Shown piece by piece: positions 21,043 to 32,957 of a DNA stretch of 64,000 nucleotides (position 1 is the stretch's first letter; the number at the start of each line of letters is the position of its first letter). This stretch comes from Heterocephalus glaber (lineage: Eukaryota; Chordata; Mammalia; Rodentia; Bathyergidae), in NCBI RefSeq assembly GCF_000247695.1, contig NW_004624795.1, forward strand, positions 4,823,546 through 4,887,545, given 5' to 3'. Made by a program: the position numbers and the translations under genes. The notes beneath the pieces are model-generated. The model was not told the origin of the DNA. It did no database searches and saw only the letters and a list, made by a program, of their open reading frames with translations.

Positions 21043-21084
21043 TGATCCTTCATTTCTTTTTTTTTTTTTGATCCTTCATTTCTT
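21043..21084 (-). mobile_element. Poly(T)-only insertion with 16-base target-site duplication
   Basis: TGATCCTTCATTTCTT is present at 21043-21058 and again, perfectly, at 21069-21084, with only ten T bases between. This is the footprint of a target-primed insertion whose cDNA copied only the poly(A) tail. Confidence 0.75.
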
Positions 21085-22440
21085 GATGTTGCCATTGGTC
21101 ATTCATTTGGTTGTTGACATTAGCAACTGCTCTGAAATGCAAACAGTTGAAAAAAGAAGTTGCATTCCTTTTTTTCTGCCTGATTAAAAAATTGATTGAA
21201 AAAGTCACAATTATAGTTATTTACACATTTTCCTTAATGGATTTTGCTATTTTTTTAAAAAATTGAGATGAAAAACAATAAGCCATAATAAAGACAAAGA
21301 ACAAATACTTAAAAATCCCAGGAACAAACCCTGTATCACAAAACTACTCTTTAAATCTAGTTTACTAGAGAGTACTTATAGTCTCATTAAATAATTACCT
21401 CATAGGAACCAGGATGAGAGCATCTTTCATCTTTAGAAAGCAACAGCTAGCATCTCCCCAAAGTTACAGAATTTTGGGGTGTGGGGAGGTTATATAAGTT
21501 ATATTTCAGGTCTTCACCTGTTTCAGGTTGATATTTTCAAGGCAGAATTGTTTTGATGCTATCGCCAGTTTATCACGTATGATTAGTCATACAGCAATGC
21601 ACAAGGAAGTCAAACAAAGTTTTAGGATGTTCTTTCTGAGTCCAGCCAACAATTCTTCAATCGAGAGGATTTTGTAAAACTGCAAGTTACTTTTTAAAAA
21701 GTCTCTTGTGCATTGCATGGACAATAAAAAACAAACAAACCCCAAAACCAGACCACTGAGCAAGTTTGGTATTCTAACTTGAAAAGGTCTGTCCTCAAAC
21801 TTAATTAAGTGCCCCAAACTTAGCAGAGATACATTCATAAAAATCTACATTTGAGTTAAGAATGTGAAATCAATGAAGTTTTTAATGTGACACACTGAGT
21901 CCTGGGCTCCTTATGCTGTAATTTTTACGAAGTGTTTCCTAAAAGGTGTGTAAGTGATCTCCTTTATGTATTGTTCATGGTATAAATAACACAGAAGGAA
22001 CTATGTGCTTTTGCATTCAACAAAGAAATACATTTAATGCTCAGATATTTGCACTAAAGGGAGGCCTGCAAAGAAGCCTGGCACATTTTTCTGTGTTCTT
22101 GCAGAACTACGTGTGGTAAGCAATTATCAAGAATAATACACGTGTCAATGTTTCCATAAAATATTGCTTCTAAATATTATTTTTAAAAACTACTCCACAA
22201 AGATGATAAAAGGCAGATTAATCACCTGAATGCCTACAAACAGAGCTCTGAGGCCAGGGATGGTCCCTTTGCTTGCCCTGTCGCCACACACGGGATTGGC
22301 TGGCCACACATCACACCCTGGCTCTGAGCTAATACTGGGATTCGGGTTCCATGGCTTCTAGGTCAGATTTTAAAACACAATGGCAATGGCCTCTGTGATC
22401 CTTGTCTCACGATTCTAGGGCTTTCTTTTCATTAAAACCC
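21085..22440. other. Unique AT-rich noncoding sequence
   Basis: No gene or repeat recognised. Confidence 0.4.
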
Positions 22441-23240
22441 CCCTCTATGTTAGGAATGAGTCATGCAAAGAGAGAACTTGGAGTCCATCTGCAGTCTACT
22501 TCTGGGCTCACCTGCACCGGGTGAACGCAAATGCCTTGGCTGCGACACCCGCAATGGCTTCGCTGCTGGGTGTTGCGCTAATTTGCTCTCTATGATTGTC
22601 TCTTTAAACAAAAAGCTCTGCACTCAGCATGCAAAGAAGTCAGAAGTGGAAGGAGGAGGGGGTCGCACACAGAGAAGAGGAGAGAAGGGGAAAAATACCC
22701 TGCAGATCCATCATTTATAATTAACAAAAATCCGATTGGTGTTTTAAATAGAGATCAATGTGCAGCAGGCTGCCTGGATGGTGGGGATGTATTCACCTTC
22801 TCGTAACTCTCTGAGCGCGCTGTCACACCTACAGAATCACCATTTGTTTTCTTAACAAAGCTTCAGGGGGCGCCAGGCTCTCACTGAAATTTCATTAATC
22901 TAATGGAGTAAAGTCCTATAGAAAAAAATCAAATTCTCGTTGGACGAGAGGCTACCTGGGAAAGATAACCTCTGTTTGAACTCTCAGGCTTGGATCGCTC
23001 TGCTATTAGTCTGAGGAAACAGACAGCAACAACGCTGATTACAGCCACCGGCCTCAACAATTTTTTTTTCTAACTAGCAATTTCGAGCGCAAGTGCCACG
23101 GTGTCAGCTAAAGAAACACAACTGTGGGTTTTCTGCAGAGCGAAATGGTTCTGAAATGTCACTGAATAGCTCACAAAGGACGCCACGCTACGACAACAGA
23201 GACATAAGCATATAGGAGCGAGGGCCCACACACCCTCCTC
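22441..23240. promoter_or_regulatory. Repeat-free block, conserved-element candidate
   Basis: It has high complexity with a moderate number of CpGs in otherwise AT-rich DNA and no SINE or LINE. It contains a CTCF-like motif (22859-22877) and homeodomain-type words (CGCTAATTTG, TTCATTAATC). Freedom from repeats over 800 bases plus this mix is typical of enhancers near developmental genes. No cross-species comparison was possible. Confidence 0.35.
22859..22877 (+). promoter_or_regulatory. CTCF-like motif
   Basis: CTTCAGGGGGCGCCAGG resembles the CTCF core CCASYAGRKGGCRSY, with the CAGGGGGCGC stretch intact. Flanking match is weaker than at 60611. Confidence 0.5.
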
Positions 23241-26198
23241 TCTAAGGTACGTTGTTTACATGCATGTGCTGTGTGAAACCCACAGCTTTTTACAGAAGTC
23301 TAAGCCAAAATCTGCCCAGGAAGCAAGAGCCAGACTTCCGGAAGTCCCAGAATTTGGGGAGCAGGGAGGCTGACTGTGTTAGCCATAGGCCCTACATGGA
23401 CATGTCCTTCAGAGTGTAGTTGTCACGTTTCCAACAAATCCATGCTGGCTCTCAATTGGGAAGCACATTTCCACATCACCTCCCTGGCATCTGATTTGCA
23501 AGTTTCCAAAAGTGGCCCAAATGTATCCACGTCAGTATGCAGCAGCCCCAGGAGCTTGACAGACTCCACGGAATGCTGCTCCTCAGAACTCACCCCAGAG
23601 ATGTCCCCAGGGCTCATGAGACACCACACTGCAGGGGAAGACAATGCTACACGTATGTGATAAAAAGAGTCAATGGGACGCAGCAGCGGCCTCCGTAACA
23701 TATGAAAATAGCTTTCTATGCTGCTTCTTTTTTTTTCCAGTTTAAATGTCTATCTTAAAAAATTAAAATAACTAATCATAAGGCTGAGCCATGGTTTAAG
23801 CATCCATGGACAGGAGTTCACGGAATGATGAAAACAACCTGTCGAAAGCCCTGCCAAAGCTTCTGGATGATTGCTCTATTTTACAAGAAGTAATCGGGCA
23901 AGGAAAGTTGACTTCACTAAGGCAAGACCACAGGCGAGTTCAGCACTGTATTCTGATTCTAGAAAGCCTAAGTTTGAAAGGGACTGAGAAACCTCACTTG
24001 TGTTAAATGAGAAAACTAATCTTGCTTTAAATTAAGAAGAAAATCCTTAGTGATTTAAACAAAAACTACACTTGCATTTCCTTTTTTTTTTAAAGCAAGG
24101 ATCTCAGCAAATGATAAGGATACTTAAAAAAAAAGGAAGATAATGATCTCTTAGGTAAGCAATTGAAATAATTGAAGAAATGCCAAGTCAATCTTTAAAG
24201 ATAATAGTTTTCCTTGACTATAAACTGGCTGTTTTCATGTAGCTCATATAAGGCTGGCTGCAGATCAGGAAATGTCTTTGGTTTCTGAAGAATCTCTGCA
24301 GTGAATTACTTCCTATTATTTTTTCCATTTGTTTATGGGGAAATATTTCTCTAGTTGGATAGATGTGATATTTTTTTTTTGGCCCCAATTTTATCCATAC
24401 GTTAACAGCTTATTTTCAAACCTAATCCCTTTAATTTCCTGTCTGAGATCCACCTGTAGAATTATACTTCCGGCTGTCCATCTCCAGCCTGTATAGCTAT
24501 GCCATTATTCCCAAGCAATAGGAAAATGGGTAAATAACACATTTACGTGTCTATAGGCATATACTGTTTACGTAAAGCTGGATAATATATGCAAATCTAT
24601 ACACACAAAAAAGTTCGCTCATTCAAGTTAAAGATTATTAAAATTGATCCTGGGAACAAGATAACACACCTTTTCTAGGTGTTCATCCCTGTTATAGAGA
24701 CGGAGAAAGGAAGGATGCGAGAGGGAGATGCACACATTCAGATGAGCCTTTGGGGAATTGTGTGAACTTTTGAACCAGAGATGGAGAACCAGAGCCCAGC
24801 CTGTTCCCACTTTAATAAACATTTTTTTCTCCAATTAATTAAGGTTTGGAAAGAAAAAAAAAAACCACAGAAGAGAAGTAATTTAGCATGCAACGCATAC
24901 TTTACAGATGGATGCTACCTTCGGATGCTTATTAAATCTATGCATGATTGCGCTGGAGAAAATTAATTGCATTGTTTCTCACTATTCCAAAAGGGGTTGC
25001 AAACTGCTCAAAATAAAAAGGAAAATGAAGCGAGGTTGTTGTTGTTTTTAAAAACAACTACAGTTTAGAAGGAATCCTTTGAAAGTCCCAAGACAAGTAA
25101 TACCTGAGAGTTAACATTTCTTTTTCGTATTTCACAGTGCTCAGAGGCTGCCAGAATACAAACATGTCCTTTAAGCTTACAATCCCATCTGATGAAAATT
25201 TCCTCCTTGTTGGCATTTGAACTATCCAGTTAAGTGCTGAGTTTTTGTTCAAATCCTGCTGCGAGGAAGGATTCATGCCCGCAGCTGGTACAGGCGGGTA
25301 CAGACTCTGTGCCACGGTCAGCTGTGAAGCCCTCCACTCCAGTCTGGGGAAAAGCCATCATTTCCTAGCTTATTTTGGAGAAAAATAGCAAATATTCTTA
25401 TAAAATATTCAAAGTATGGGAGGTCGTTTGGACTTTATCAGCTTTAATTTTAACAACAGAGAAGAAAAAGTCCAATAGCTTCAGAAACAGATGTTTTTCT
25501 TTGCAGAAGGGCTCCATGCAACCTCTCCTTCATCGTCCCGAAAATCCTTCCTCAAACTGAAAGAGCCACTCTCTGTCTAAGGAGTGAGAAGAGTCCTCCA
25601 TTCTCCCAACTCACAGACTCCAGATTATAAAAAAAATCCCCGTTACCCCATTATCGATGTATCTTTTGGGGTAAACTACCCTGCCGTGGACTAAAAACTC
25701 CGCTTAGGAACTTCTAAACTTACTCGATTCATGACCCAAATAGATGGTCGTTTTATGTTACCCTTTTTCCCACTCTGAGTCTATAAATCAGGCTCTTTAA
25801 TCCTTGTTTAACATGGGAACATTTTGAAGTATTTATCATGACACACATTTTGCTAAGAGTAACAAACTAAGTGCATGTAAGTAAATAAATCTGTCCTGTG
25901 GATGACAGGTTTTGTAAGATATGAATAAAAATACAGATATTCTAAACTTAGGATTTATTTATGTAGGGCCTTACAGCAGCAGATCTCAAAGAGTACTAAG
26001 AGTGACCTCATAAATAGTTACAGACATGATAGCCCCTAGTTAGGGGTGGGGCACACGGAGGTCATACAGTGAGGTAGATGGCTGAGACCTAGCACAAGGA
26101 TTTGCCTTTTATTCCCTTGCTTAAAGTCACACCTACCAGCCCATTAGGACATTAACCAGCGAAAAGTAGGGTCTCGTCAACGATTAAAAATAAATATA
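23241..26198. other. Unique noncoding sequence
   Basis: No interspersed repeat of known family is recognised over about 3 kb, apart from short A/T runs (23728, 24083, 24126, 24371). Open frames at 23376-23660 (both strands) and 25058-25315 lack domain features and splice support. Repeat scarcity here is itself notable. Confidence 0.4.
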
Positions 26199-26295
26199 GC
26201 CGGGGATTTAGCTCAGTGATTCCAGCACCAGGGATCGAACTTGGGTCCTTGTGCTTGTGAGGCAGGTGACAGAACCACTGGGCTAAATCCCCGGC
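26199..26295. mobile_element. Fold-back (inverted) ID-like SINE
   Basis: The first 24 bases (26199-26222) are the 5' end of the sense SINE (GCCGGGGATTTAGCTCAGTG). They are followed directly by a nearly full antisense copy (26225-26295) ending in its own inverted 5' end. The arms at 26199-26222 and 26272-26295 pair at 22 of 24 positions around a 49-base loop. There is no poly(A) or poly(T) tail. Confidence 0.85.
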
Positions 26296-27487
26296 CTGCT
26301 ATTGGTTATTAAAGAGAAGAAACAGGACTATTTGGGAGTGCATCTATAGAATTTTATTATTGCAAAGGAGAGTTTAATTAAGGTATTAAATGGACTCAGC
26401 TTTAGAAATTTGGAAACTCTACTCCAGGCAACCACACTGATAGGCATGAAATACCTGAAGCAAGAAAACCCAAGAAAGGAGATTGCTCATTCAAGGCCCT
26501 TGAGCCTACTTCCCTACCCCAGAGAGCTCTCTCCTGTTTGCTGCATCCTAATCTCGAGCAGCGACCCCCACCAGGGCTGACTACGGCCACACCTGCTCAT
26601 CTGACCTTTCTCTCCGCTCCAGACTGTGTGGCACGGCCAGCCAAGCGCTCCAGCACCGAGCTCCACCCACCACTCTTTGCAGCTCCACATCCTTTCAGGA
26701 TGCCCCCACACTTCTCTTTAAAGTTTCTTCTGGGGTCAACAAAACCTTCCCTGTCTTCACTATGTATTGGAAACAGGGCCTTGCATGTCACCCATAGCTA
26801 GAGTTCTAGAACTTCCCCCCTAAAGAACCCATCACATTGGGTGACTTCATCATCTCTTTGGCTAAGTCACAATGAGCACCAGAAGCTGTGGCAAAGCATT
26901 CTGGGTAGCAAGGAGGACTCAGCCTCCTCTTAGACAAATTTCCATTCAAAATGAGGAAGGGGTCAGTGAAATGAAGACAGCAGGAGCACGAACCATTCTA
27001 GGAAGGTGGATGATGAAATTCACTTTCAGGAATCCAAGTTTAGGGTAACTTTCAGATTTTGAGATAACTCACTGTAAACTAAGAGTTCTGAAAAAATAAA
27101 ATTTTAAGGTTCTCAGTTTTCCAATTTCTTATACATCTTATAATGAGTACGTATTCTCTCTGAGCAAAGAATTGGGGATTAACTGAGGAAGTAGCTTCAG
27201 GACACCGTATTATGATTGAGTGAATCCCTATGTTCATTTACTCCATGGGACCCTGTGTTCGTGAAAGAGTTAAACTCTTGTATAAGGTAAAGTGCTTAAT
27301 CACTCTGGGATGAGATATTTTTTCTATTTTCCAATGCAATTACTCTTTGTCTTAAATCTAATTGAATTCACTTTCCATGTTAGTGGGGGAAGGGGCCTGG
27401 GTAGGAGGGATGCGGCATATGTTAGAAGACAAATGTTGTAAACCGTAGGCCTTTCAATAGAGTGGGGTTTTGTAAAGACAAAACACC
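26296..27487. other. Unique noncoding sequence
   Basis: No gene or repeat recognised. 26500-26720 is GC-richer with overlapping open frames on both strands that have no family features. Confidence 0.4.
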
Positions 27488-28060
27488 GTGCTGATAAAAG
27501 TGTTTAACACTCAACGGTGTGGCTGGGGAGGGGAGACTGGCCATCGGGAACCAGATTCTGTTGATGGAGACATCCGGGATATTGCAAAAGGAACCTTCCT
27601 ATTTATAACCCGCAAAGCACCTTGGGATTGTCTGGGTGAACCGCGCCATAGAAATGCGAGCATCTTCATTTCATTCGATCGGAAATTGTTGACATTTCCA
27701 CGCGCATTTCAGGAGTCCGAGGGATGCAAGCTCTTGTGCGGACTTGGTTTTCCTGGCGCCTTCTCTTTCCCGAGCGTGGCACACAGCTGGCTCCTTTCCC
27801 CTTCCTAAAGTTCCTGCCTCCTTCATTTGTCTTGGTGGCGCCAGTGCATTGCCCAACCTTCGCGTTTGTCCTCAGGAGCTGCACTACCGGAGGTCACAGA
27901 CATTCATCTCAGATCTGGCTGGTGCAGTCCTCACTCAACTCAGGATTTCTGGTGTCCAGCAAGGAAACGCCCCAGATACCCGGAGAGGGGCCATCGAGGA
28001 GGCTGTGACTGTGGTATCTTAAGATGCACCGGGGAAGAAGGGACTGGGATTATCTTGTGA
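27488..28060. promoter_or_regulatory. CpG-enriched unique block
   Basis: CpGs are clearly denser than in the flanks (about 20 in the first 400 bases by eye count). Several overlapping frames stay open on the + strand (27724-28060). At 27856-27874 a pyrimidine-rich run ends in TCCTCAG, an acceptor-like site ahead of a frame ending at 28022. No donor or homologous protein is recognised, so it could be a regulatory block or an exon of an unknown transcript. Confidence 0.3.
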
Positions 28061-28225
28061 TTCGTTGAATGTTCTTTAGCCTATACAGATAAATATATAT
28101 GTCTTGCAAGTCTGGCCCATACAACCACATTAGGAATCAACTTGACAAACACTGAGTGTCTACTTTGTGTGGAAACCTGTGAGGGACAGAGTAATAATTA
28201 AGGCACAACTCTGTTTTCTTGGAGG
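28061..28225. other. Unique noncoding sequence
   Basis: Nothing recognised. Confidence 0.4.
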
Positions 28226-28391
28226 AATTGGGGATTGGCCCCAGGAGCTGTTGAGCTGCAACCCCAGCCCATGTTATTTTATTTTAGTATTTTATTTTGA
28301 GACAGGGTCTTGCTAAATTGCCAGCCTGGCCTCAAACGTGCCTCAGTCTTCTGAAAAGTTGGGATCTCAGGTGGGCGCCACCACCTCGAAT
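28226..28391 (-). mobile_element. B1-dID composite SINE
   Basis: Read on the + strand there is first an antisense ID-type part (TTGGGGATTGGCCCCAGGAG ... GAGCTGCAACCCCAGCCC, 28228-28270). A T/A-rich linker follows, then antisense B1 (GAGACAGGGTCTTGCTAAAT ... GGGATCTCAGGTGGGCGCC). The order matches an inverted B1-dID dimer. Diverged, so an old copy. Confidence 0.8.
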
Positions 28392-29089
28392 GATATGGGG
28401 AGCCCCAGAGACCGCTGAGAAAGTCAGTGTACAAAAACGATACAGCATCAGGCACAAGGTGGCATGGGCTATGAGAGCGACCGATCAGGCAGCGGCGGGG
28501 TTGAGTCCCACCGAGACAAACAGGAAGCCAGGTGGATCCTGGTCCACAGGCTAATGCTTCAGGTGACACTGAGAGACATTGGCAGAGGCTGAGCTTAAAA
28601 TGCAGTGCTCAGAATCTTTGAGAGTCTGTTCCTCGGTGAATTCTCCGTTTCAAGTTCAACGTTTGTTGAACAGAGTGGGATGGTTCTTAAGTGGTGCTTA
28701 GAGGTGCTTCCTCTTTTCTTACCACTGTTGCATCTTCCTGGTGGCTCCCCTGTCCTCCTTAGGACCCCGGCAGGTCCCTCCCCATGCTCTTGACTCTGAG
28801 AAGATGGCTTTGCTCCCCTCTCCCTTCTAGAAAAAGTAGCTCCACCCTACTCCATCCTGCCCATAACTCCTTTCCTTAAGGAGCGACCGCCTTGCCTCTG
28901 CCCAGGAGGGATCCTGGGTCAGAACTAGGGGAGCCACTGCTGCCTTTTGCAGCACCGGATGCTGCCCACGACCTTTGGACTGGTTCATTCTCAACTGCTG
29001 GAAAATCAGCTCAGCTCTACCTTTCCCGAAAATGAGAAACCAAAGAAGTTTCTCTTCTCTCTTATCATGTACCCACCTCTCTTTTTACC
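28392..29089. other. Unique noncoding sequence
   Basis: No gene or repeat recognised; pyrimidine-rich around 28690-28870. Confidence 0.4.
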
Positions 29090-29200
29090 AACCAGCTTCT
29101 TTTCTTTTTTGGTATCGGGGATGGAACTTAGGATCTTTTGCTTGCAAGGCAGGTGATGGCACCACTGAGCTAAATCCCTGGCCCACAACCAGCTTCTTTT
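29090..29200 (-). mobile_element. ID-like SINE with target-site duplication
   Basis: Body 29104-29184 antisense (GGTATCGGGGATGGAACTTA ... GCACCACTGAGCTAAATCCC). AACCAGCTTCTTTT flanks it at 29090-29103 and 29187-29200. Confidence 0.94.
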
Positions 29201-31047
29201 TTAGGTACCGAGTACCCGGAGCCTCTGGTTTCTCATTACCCTCGTCCTGGATCCTAAAAACCAGGCGTCTACTTTTACAAAGCTAACGGCTTTTAGAAAT
29301 GGCAGCAAAGATTGTCTTGTTTCCCCTCTTTTCCCACTACCTCGCTCTACCAGCCCCATATTGGATAACTTACTAAAAATATGATGGAGGGTTTGCCAAT
29401 TACTTATTTTATTTAAAAATTTTTATTTTGTGGTCTTGGGATGACTATTGATTTTCCCACATGGTAGGAACTCAGCAATGGTCTTAGATGCTACAAGCGG
29501 CATCAAGCCACGTGGCTTTCTCCAGTGGATTACAAACTTAGGACACAGCTCATCCACAGTTGTAAACGACAAAATTATTTTAAAATTCCCATATACCAGA
29601 AAATATGGTAAAGACTGATTTCAGTTTTGTGCTAAAATTATAAGAAACCAACAGTAGACACCAACACGAGGTGAATGTCAGTAATGATCCATGGTTAGGA
29701 TCAACAACTTAAAAAAGAAGAATCTGAGACACACTGATTTGCCAGATCAAGTGAGCCTCGCACTGCCTCAAACAAGACTGCACGGTAGTATTATTGCGAT
29801 ATTATTCCCAGAAAGTCCCACGCTGGCCACGATAAGGAAGCGAGCCCATCACCACTAACACATTGCTACAACACCTTTCCCAACATGCTTCTTTTCTGTA
29901 GAGGACAGAACGCATGCTCCTACTTCAAGTCCAAATGCTTAAGGGTAATCCATGGGATGCAGGGACACTGTTTTACTACTATGTTGCCCTGAATGCCTTC
30001 CACTGCCATAGAATTTCACTAACAGGAAGTGGAGGCCCCTGGACCCATCTCTCATGTGCTCCTCCATTAGGACAGCGAGGAGCAGCCCAAGAGCCACTCA
30101 GCTTCTTTCTCACACGTGGACTGTGAGTTGGACGCTGCCAGTTGTCTACCCTGCGTTGCTGCCCACTTTATTGCAGGCCACACCCAATGCCCAAGCAAGC
30201 TGCGCTGTTGGCTTGTCACAGTTGTTCACATCTGGCATTCCGTTGGCAGGGGCCCAGCTACCAAAAAATGCAAAGAACACATGCTAACGCTCAGTGAAAA
30301 GCTGGGGTCTTCGTCACTCTTCAGTTCAACAGTTCAGGTCAATAGACCCACCGGGACCATTACTGGTGGTGGGCGCTGTGCTAGACCCTCAGGGAGCTGG
30401 AGTCCAGGGCACAGAGGCTTCCAAGCCCAGAATCTCAGCATAAGGTTGACTGCGCTTTGAAGAAATCAAATCTCAGCTGTTGTTTTTAAAGAGCGAAGTA
30501 TGTTAATTTAAGTTTTAAAAGATCACTCAAGTGGTAAAATAAACAAACCAAATTCAAAGTAAAAGAAAAAAGCCAAAATTGTTCTCAACAGGCAGCAAAC
30601 TTTCTCATACAGTAACAGTAGAAGCAAAGAAACACTAGTTTCGTTTCGCTGCCAACCTTAAGTTGTCCTTTTGATGAAGCCAAGGGGGCAGCAGGTGACA
30701 GCAGGAGCCTTGCTGGTGTGGTGTTGTTTTCTTGTTTTACAGTTCAGGATTTTTGATCCGATCACATCTTCCCTGAACCCTCCCAATCACTCCCTTAATA
30801 GTCTTTCCCCTTCACACCTGTGTCACTGGCCAAACAATATTCCGGAGTCCTGGAAATATAAACAGATGAGAGTTTCACTCTCTTGGAGCACTCTGTTTGT
30901 CTGGTTTCTCTACAGCCACTTGGACAAAGTCGTGGTGTGGACATGCAGACTGTGCACAGTGGACATGCAGAAAGGAAGCGCACTTGTAAGCGACCAAATC
31001 TCCTCGTGCTATGCCAATTTTGTGGATATAAAGCCATCTTAGGTCTT
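29201..31047. other. Unique noncoding sequence with possible old repeat remnants
   Basis: Mostly unrecognised. 29425-29480 (TGTGGTCTTGGGATGAC ... CCCACATGGTAGGAACTCAG) may be a very old antisense ID/dID remnant. 30360-30425 (GGGCGCTGTGCTAGACCCTC) resembles an ancient mammal-wide repeat. Both are too short to name. The open frame at 30671-31042 has no supporting feature. Confidence 0.35.
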
Positions 31048-31128
31048 GTTTTTTTTCCGGTACCAGGGATTGAACTCAGGACCTTACTCTTGCCAGGCAG
31101 GCACGGTGCCACTGAGCTACATCCCTGA
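31048..31128 (-). mobile_element. ID-like tRNA-derived SINE
   Basis: Antisense order TTTTCCGGTACCAGGGATTG, AACTCAGGACCTTACTC, GGTGCCACTGAGCTACATCC. Degraded duplication CATCTTAGGTC / CATCTTATGTC on the two sides. Confidence 0.92.
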
Positions 31129-31516
31129 AAAATCATCTTATGTCAAAAAACTCTATCTGTGCTAATATTATTTTTCTGAACAATATCTGGAAAAGACACA
31201 GGCTGGAGGGGGGAAACCTTAAGCAATGTGACTCCGATAGCCATTTCCAAGGCTGAAACAAAGCTTCTGAATTCTCCATACCTGGGCCCTCCACAAGGTT
31301 GTTAGGTAATAAGGGGATATTTCCTGGCTACCTATGAAACAAATTGTCAATGTTTGGGAATCTGCAAGGTACAAAGACCAGCCGAGTATTAAGGTCTTGA
31401 ATGTTAAGGTTGTAACTGGGGATGATACGTAGGGACATCATGAACTGTCAGATTTTGTATTTTTTTTTTATCACATCACCTCAACGGACAGCAAGGAAAC
31501 AGAAGGAAACTCTGGA
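31129..31516. other. Unique noncoding sequence
   Basis: Nothing recognised. Confidence 0.4.
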
Positions 31517-31629
31517 ATGGCTGTGAGGTTTTGTTTTTTTGGTAAGGGGATCGAACTCAGGACCTTGTGCTTGCGAGGCAGGCAGCGGAACCACTGAGCT
31601 AAATCCCCACCACGCTATGGCTGTGAGTT
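31517..31629 (-). mobile_element. ID-like SINE with target-site duplication
   Basis: Body about 31530-31614 antisense (TTTTTTTGGTAAGGGGATCG ... GGAACCACTGAGCTAAATCC). ATGGCTGTGAG precedes and follows it. It has lost part of the GGTACC end. Confidence 0.94.
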
Positions 31630-32698
31630 TTAAAGCTAAAAGAAGACATAAAAGTTTAAAATTCATAATCAGCTATATCACTGCATTTTAAAATTTTTTA
31701 TTTTTATTTTGTAGTACATAATGACTACAGTCATTGTATCACTGCATGTTAAAAGAAGGGATGATTTGCTATATCTATCATAATATCAAATTTCAGACAA
31801 ATTACAGCAATTATAAGTTAAGCATATGGCCCCCTCCCCCCCAAAAAAACTAGTTTTAGGTAATAATTTATAGAAAATTCTGTAATGTGTATTTTTTTGG
31901 GAAAAATTAAACTTTCACTACACATAAGGAAAAGAGGTCTCTAACCTGTCCGTTTTCTGGTTCTGTCACATGAGAGGGATAAAGACGTTTTGGAAAGGCT
32001 TCCTTTGCAAGTTACCCAACAGAACAGCTGGAAAACCAGGAAACAGTGCAGACAGAAGGCGGGGCAGGGGCTGGGACCTTCTACCTGCAGCCCCGGGGAG
32101 GTGGTGCAGAGGTTGGGGGAGGGGCCGGGAAGGGAGGGGACCTTCAGTCTGGAAGCTGGAGAACAATGGCTTCTTCCTGGCTAGGAGGGACCCAGCTTCG
32201 ACATTAGTAGGCAAGACTGACAGGAGCAGCCATTAGTGCCAAATGGCTTTTTAAAGGAGATAATGAAATCTCTCTCTCTCAAAATATCAATTAAACAGAG
32301 GTAATTCTTCATCTTGCGGAGATAGTTTAAATATGATCTTTTCCAAAAACAAGAGATGAGCATTCTTATTTTCCAAGGCAGCCTTCCATTCTCCATGAGT
32401 CCCAAAGGGTGACTTATTTTTGGAGCTGGAAAAATCACTGAATTACCAGATTTTTAACAGTAGCAGTTTTTTAGAGGCTGCCAAGTTTGGGCTCTTCTTC
32501 TGTGCACAGAGAAGCAGCACAGTGCGGTGTGAAGGTTATCAACTTCTGACCCACAGCCGTGGCCCACCCTAGCCCTCGTTTTTCTAGATCTCACACACTG
32601 AAGATGTTCTTTACATTTTTAAATGGCTGAGAAAATAAAAATAATATCTCATGACATATGAAAATCATACAGAATTCAAATTCCAGTGTCTATTAAAA
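31630..32698. other. Unique noncoding sequence with a G-rich patch
   Basis: No gene or repeat recognised. 32055-32140 is G-rich with a strong G-quadruplex pattern at 32115-32139 (runs of G5, G4, G3, G3, G4 with loops of one to two bases). 32230-32450 is repeat-free AT-rich sequence. Confidence 0.45.
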
Positions 32699-32778
32699 GG
32701 GGATTTAGCTCAGTGGTTTTGCCGCCTGCTGTGCAAGCGCAAGGACCTGAGTTCAATCCCCGGTACAAAAAAAAAAAG
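32699..32778 (+). mobile_element. ID-like SINE, 5'-truncated by a few bases
   Basis: It starts at GGGGATTTAGCTCAGTGGTT, lacking the usual GGCC, and continues GCCGCCTGCTGTGCAAGCGC and GAGTTCAATCCCCGGTAC plus A11. It belongs to the CTGCTGYGCAAG variant. Confidence 0.93.
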
Positions 32779-32841
32779 TTTTACTAGAACATGGTTACAG
32801 CTGTTCATGTACATATGACTTTTATTTTTTTGTCAGTTTTG

Positions 32842-32957
32842 CTTTTTTAGACAAGGGTCTCACTATGTAGTTCAGGCTGGCCTCGAACTCGAGGCAATCC
32901 TCCTGCCTCAGCCTCCTCAGTGCTGGGAGTACAGGAGGGCGGCACCATGCCTGGCTA
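32842..32957 (-). mobile_element. B1 SINE
   Basis: Antisense B1 (AGACAAGGGTCTCACTATGT, GGCTGGCCTCGAACTCGAGG, CCTGCCTCAGCCTCCTCAGT, CACCATGCCTGGCTAAC). The tail is interrupted by GTCAG. Confidence 0.92.
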
